Origin: Thermohalobaculum sp038528605
GTDB lineage: Bacteria; Pseudomonadota; Alphaproteobacteria; Rhodobacterales; Rhodobacteraceae
DNA: 8,296 nucleotides
Direction of reading: 5' to 3'
Assembly (NCBI GenBank): GCA_038528605.1
Contig: JBCBEP010000135.1
Coordinates: 1-8,296 of the forward strand
Both the position numbers and the translations under genes were made by a program. The stretch's first letter is position 1; each line of letters starts with the position of its first letter. Shown piece after piece: positions 6,223 through 8,296 of the stretch. Below the pieces are notes generated by a model. It was not told where the DNA came from and did not search any database. It was given only the letters and a program-made list of their open reading frames with translations.

Positions 6223-6239
6223 CGTTGCTATGGGCAACG
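6223..6239 (-). promoter_or_regulatory. Hairpin in the murG-murC spacer
   Basis: CGTTGC (6223-6228) and GCAACG (6234-6239) form a perfect 6-bp stem with a 5-nt loop. It starts 15 nt after the murG stop codon on the transcript and lies about 17 nt upstream of the murC Shine-Dalgarno. No T-run follows, so termination is unlikely. The murG-murC spacer has no other notable content. Confidence 0.4.
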
Positions 6240-6254
6240 ATCCCTCCATCGCTA

Positions 6255-7355
6255 TCAACCCATGGCGCCTTCGTGAAGTTCCTGCACAATATCTCCTAGC
6301 CGGCGCGCCGCCTCCGGCCGCCCCTGTGCCCGCGCCGCCGCAGCCATCGCCTCGGCCTCAGCGGGCGCTTCCTCGAGCAGCCGGCGGAGCACGGCGGCCA
6401 ACGCCCCGGCGGTCAGCCCGGCTTCCGGCAGCACCACGGCCCCGCCCGCTTCGGCGAGGGCCGCGGCATTCGCGGTCTGATGGTCGTCCATGGCATGCGG
6501 GTAGGGCACCAGAAGGCTCGGCCGGCCGATGCAGGCGAGCTCCGCCACGGTCGACGCCCCCGCCCGCGCCACCACAAGCCGCGCCCCGGCGATGCGCACC
6601 GGCATGTCGTCGAAGAACGGCGCCAGCGCCGCGGCCACGCCGGCGGACCGGTAGGCCTCGGCGACGGTGCTCTCCTCGCCCTCGCGCACCTGCTGCACGA
6701 GATCGAGCCTGGCGCGCAGCGCCTCCGGCAGCATCGCCACGGCCTGGGGCACGACGCGCCCGAACACGCTCGCGCCCTGGCTGCCGCCGAAGACGAGCAG
6801 CCCGAGCCGCCCCGCATCGTTCGGATAGGGCGTCTCCCGCACCGCGATAATCGCGCCGCGCACCGGGTTGCCCACATCCTCAAGCCGGGCGCCCCGCGGC
6901 GGGTTCGCCAGCGGCCATGTTCCGCAGCAAACCCGCGCCACATGCGCCGCGAAAAGCCGGTTCACCCGGCCGAGCACCCCGTTCTGCTCATGGATGAGCC
7001 GCGGCACGCCCATGGTCCAGGCCGCCGCCAGGGCGGGCAGCGCCGGGTAGCCGCCGAAGCCCGCGACCACCGCCGGCCGGTCGGCCCCGAACCGCGCCCG
7101 CGCCGCCTTGATCCCCCGATAAATCGCGAAGGGCGCCGCAAGCCGCGCCAGTAGCCCGCCGCGCGTCGGGCTGGCGGCGGCGAACGACAGCCGCTCGACC
7201 CGCGCGTCGAACCCGCCCGCGTAGCGCAGCCCCCGCTCGTCCGAGGCCAGCGCCACGCGCCAGCCGCGCCCCAGCATCTCCTCGGCCAGGGCCTGGGCCG
7301 GAAACATATGCCCGCCGGTCCCCCCGGCGGCGATCACGAGCAGCGGCGCGGTCAT
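6255..7355 (-). CDS. murG: MurG, lipid II-forming N-acetylglucosaminyltransferase
   Basis: 366-residue GT28-family enzyme on the inner face of the membrane, transferring GlcNAc from UDP-GlcNAc to lipid I to give lipid II. Motifs: N-terminal G-loop AAGGTGGHMFPA (9-20); second G-loop VVAGFGGYPALPAL (96-109); HEQNGVLGRVNRLFA (122-136); VGNPVR (161-166); third G-loop VFGGSQGAS (188-196); the UDP-binding ARAGASTVAEL (263-273); and VPYPHAMDDHQTANA (283-297), with its Gln and Asn contacting the nucleotide sugar. ATG at 7353-7355 has a strong AGGAGG at 7360-7365, 4 nt upstream. The stop is TGA at 6255-6257. The 193-nt upstream spacer carries repeat copy B. All key residues look intact. Confidence 0.97.
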   Translation of the reverse strand: MTAPLLVIAAGGTGGHMFPAQALAEEMLGRGWRVALASDERGLRYAGGFDARVERLSFAAASPTRGGLLARLAAPFAIYRGIKAARARFGADRPAVVAGFGGYPALPALAAAWTMGVPRLIHEQNGVLGRVNRLFAAHVARVCCGTWPLANPPRGARLEDVGNPVRGAIIAVRETPYPNDAGRLGLLVFGGSQGASVFGRVVPQAVAMLPEALRARLDLVQQVREGEESTVAEAYRSAGVAAALAPFFDDMPVRIAGARLVVARAGASTVAELACIGRPSLLVPYPHAMDDHQTANAAALAEAGGAVVLPEAGLTAGALAAVLRRLLEEAPAEAEAMAAAARAQGRPEAARRLGDIVQELHEGAMG

Positions 7356-7424
7356 GAGCCCTCCTGAAACGCTCTGGCCCGCCTAACAGCCAGCCCCGTC
7401 TCCGGAAAGCACCATCAGGGGCGC

Positions 7425-7487
7425 ATGGCTGGCGGGCGGGCCGGCGGCGCCGCACAGCGGCGGCACGGGGCGCACGTCAGCGCGCCC
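7425..7487 (-). repeat. Intergenic structured repeat, copy B (upstream of murG)
   Basis: The 23-nt block at 7425-7447 and the block GCACGGGGCG at 7463-7472 are identical to copy A. CGTCAG at 7475-7480 also matches. Between the blocks lies a perfect 6-bp hairpin CGCCGC-ACA-GCGGCG (7448-7462), unrelated in sequence to the copy A hairpin but in the same place and with a 3-nt loop. The outer stem seen in copy A survives with one mismatch: GGGCGGGC (7434-7441) against GCGCGCCC (7480-7487). A competing arm GCCAGCC (7389-7395) can pair with GGCTGGC (7427-7433) inside the 23-nt block. On the transcript the unit lies in the murG leader, about 70 nt before the start codon. Confidence 0.75.
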
Positions 7488-7545
7488 CCAACAAGCAATG
7501 AGCGCCTGTCAGCGCGCCCACAAACCAGCTGGGCGCGTCAGCGCG
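7476..7545 (-). repeat. Three GTCAGCGCG direct repeats between murG and ftsW
   Basis: GTCAGCGCG occurs at 7476-7484, 7508-7516 and 7537-7545, with spacings of 32 and 29 nt. The first two are followed by similar sequence (CCC, then CAACAAGC or CAAACCAGC). The third ends 3 nt before the ftsW stop codon (7549-7551), paralleling copy A, where the repeat array also reaches the end of the upstream gene. The rest of the 193-nt spacer, 7356-7424, holds the murG Shine-Dalgarno but no promoter I can support. Confidence 0.55.
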
Positions 7546-7548
7546 GCC

Positions 7549-8296
7549 TCAGCCCCGCCCCTGATCAAGCTCCGCGCGCAGCATCGAGGCGGGATCCTGC
7601 GGCCGTGTCCGCGTCAGCGCCAGCAGCACGCCCATGGCCACCGCCGCCGCCATCATCGAGGAGCCGCCATAGCTGATAAAGGGCAGCGTCATCCCCTTCG
7701 CCGGCAGCAGCCGGATCGCCACCGCCAGGTTCACGAAGGCCTGCAAGCCGAAGGCCACCGCCAGCCCGGTCCCCGCCAGGCGCGCGAACATGCAGCGCTC
7801 CTCCAGCAACCGCGAGAGCGCCCGCAGCGTGATGAACAGGAAGCACCCGATGATCGCCAGCGTCAGCACCAGGCCGAACTCCTCGGCCGCGACGGCGATG
7901 ATGAAATCCGTATGCGCGTCCGGCAGCGTCCACTTCACCGACCCCTGCGCCGGCCCCACGCCCAGCAGCGATCCCTCCCGGATCGCCGCCTCCGCATAGG
8001 CCAGCTGCGTGTGGGGATCGACCTCCGACTGGAAGTAGCCGTCGATCCGCCGCGCCACATGCTCCGAATTCGCATAGGCCACGAGCCCGGCGACGGACAC
8101 CGCCCCCGCCAGCGCCACCAGCAGCAGCATCGGCGCGCCGGAGACAAACAGCATCGAGGCCCAGACCGCCAGCAGCAGCATCGCCTGCCCGAAATCTGGC
8201 TGTAGCGCGAGCACCCCGGCGATGAAGGTCGCGAAGATCCCCGTGATCACGCGCCCCGGCGGCCCGCCCCGCTCGAAGGTGCCGGCCATCACCCAG
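7549..8296 (-). CDS. ftsW: FtsW, septal peptidoglycan polymerase (C-terminal ~248 codons; 5' end beyond window)
   Basis: SEDS-family glycosyltransferase that polymerises lipid II at the septum with its partner PBP (FtsI). The frame is open to the right edge and begins mid-gene at WVMAGTFERGG, so no start codon should be assigned here. About six hydrophobic segments remain, including VITGIFATFIAGVLAL, AMLLLAVWASMLFV, MLLLVALAGAVSVAGLVAY, FIIAVAAEEFGLVLTLAIIGCFLFI, LAVAFGLQAFVNLAVAI and MMAAAVAMGVLLAL. Signature motifs are LQPDFGQ, the periplasmic loop ending LPDAHTDFI (its HTDF Asp is the catalytic residue of SEDS enzymes), and LPAKGMTLPFISYGGSSM. Gene order, next to murG, separates it from RodA. 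The stop is TGA at 7549-7551. Confidence 0.95.
   Translation of the reverse strand, partial: WVMAGTFERGGPPGRVITGIFATFIAGVLALQPDFGQAMLLLAVWASMLFVSGAPMLLLVALAGAVSVAGLVAYANSEHVARRIDGYFQSEVDPHTQLAYAEAAIREGSLLGVGPAQGSVKWTLPDAHTDFIIAVAAEEFGLVLTLAIIGCFLFITLRALSRLLEERCMFARLAGTGLAVAFGLQAFVNLAVAIRLLPAKGMTLPFISYGGSSMMAAAVAMGVLLALTRTRPQDPASMLRAELDQGRG

Noticed and set aside
6194..6289. 32-codon upstream extension of murC
   Set aside because: It would overlap murG by 35 nt, lacks homology to MurC N-termini and has a worse ribosome site than the ATG at 6193.
4877..6850. Long plus-strand open frame (about 657 codons) opposite murC and murG
   Set aside because: It is antisense to two complete Mur enzymes with all motifs intact, and the Arg/Pro/Ala-rich translation resembles no protein.
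7381..7406. Possible promoter in the murG leader
   Set aside because: The TTAGGC-like -10 has no acceptable -35 at the right distance; the match is too weak.
7476..7545. Direct repeats considered as a CRISPR array
   Set aside because: The repeats are 9 nt and degenerate beyond that, the spacers are unequal and related to each other, and no cas genes are present.
7425..7676. Small plus-strand frame beginning MAGGRAGG, also seen at the start of repeat copy A (4683)
   Set aside because: The hairpin differs by 2 nt between copies, so the reading frame is not kept after it. Conservation is of structure and not of a peptide.

Overview
The window is a stretch of the division and cell wall (dcw) cluster of a high-GC alphaproteobacterium. 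All genes lie on the minus strand, so transcription runs from high to low coordinates: ftsW (5' end cut off by the right edge), murG, murC, murB, ddl, ftsQ, ftsA, and the first 20 codons of ftsZ at the left edge. This is the canonical alphaproteobacterial order with no visible gene missing or inserted. Details such as the HEQNGVLGRVNRLFA stretch of MurG, the FtsQ segment PGPSKIAYRLRRAW and the FtsA C-terminus ending in RWFRTSW point to Rhodobacterales or a close relative. That placement is inference from remembered family sequences, not a search.

The genes act together in septal peptidoglycan synthesis. MurB and MurC make UDP-MurNAc and UDP-MurNAc-L-Ala, Ddl supplies D-Ala-D-Ala, MurG makes lipid II, and FtsW polymerises lipid II at the septum. 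FtsQ is the membrane scaffold of the divisome, FtsA tethers FtsZ to the membrane, and FtsZ forms the ring.

The layout has two styles. ddl-ftsQ-ftsA is tightly packed with overlaps of 13 and 4 nt, suggesting translational coupling. The other gaps are real spacers: ftsW-murG 193 nt, murG-murC 61 nt, murC-murB 98 nt, murB-ddl 82 nt and ftsA-ftsZ 167 nt. Every one of these contains at least one perfect short hairpin. The most striking observation is a related repeat in two spacers, upstream of murB and upstream of murG. A 23-nt block and a 10-nt block are identical in both copies and flank a hairpin whose sequence is completely different in the two copies yet fully self-complementary in each. Each copy is followed by degenerate GTCAGC-type direct repeats that run into the 3' end of the upstream gene. 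This looks like a structured intergenic element rather than chance.

The ftsA-ftsZ spacer holds a plausible promoter for ftsZ. One of only three GANTC (CcrM-type) sites I could find in the window lies between its -35 and -10, and a bulged hairpin sits in the predicted leader. The long plus-strand open frames are shadows of the minus-strand genes. I saw no RNA genes, insertion sequences, CRISPR arrays or phage genes.
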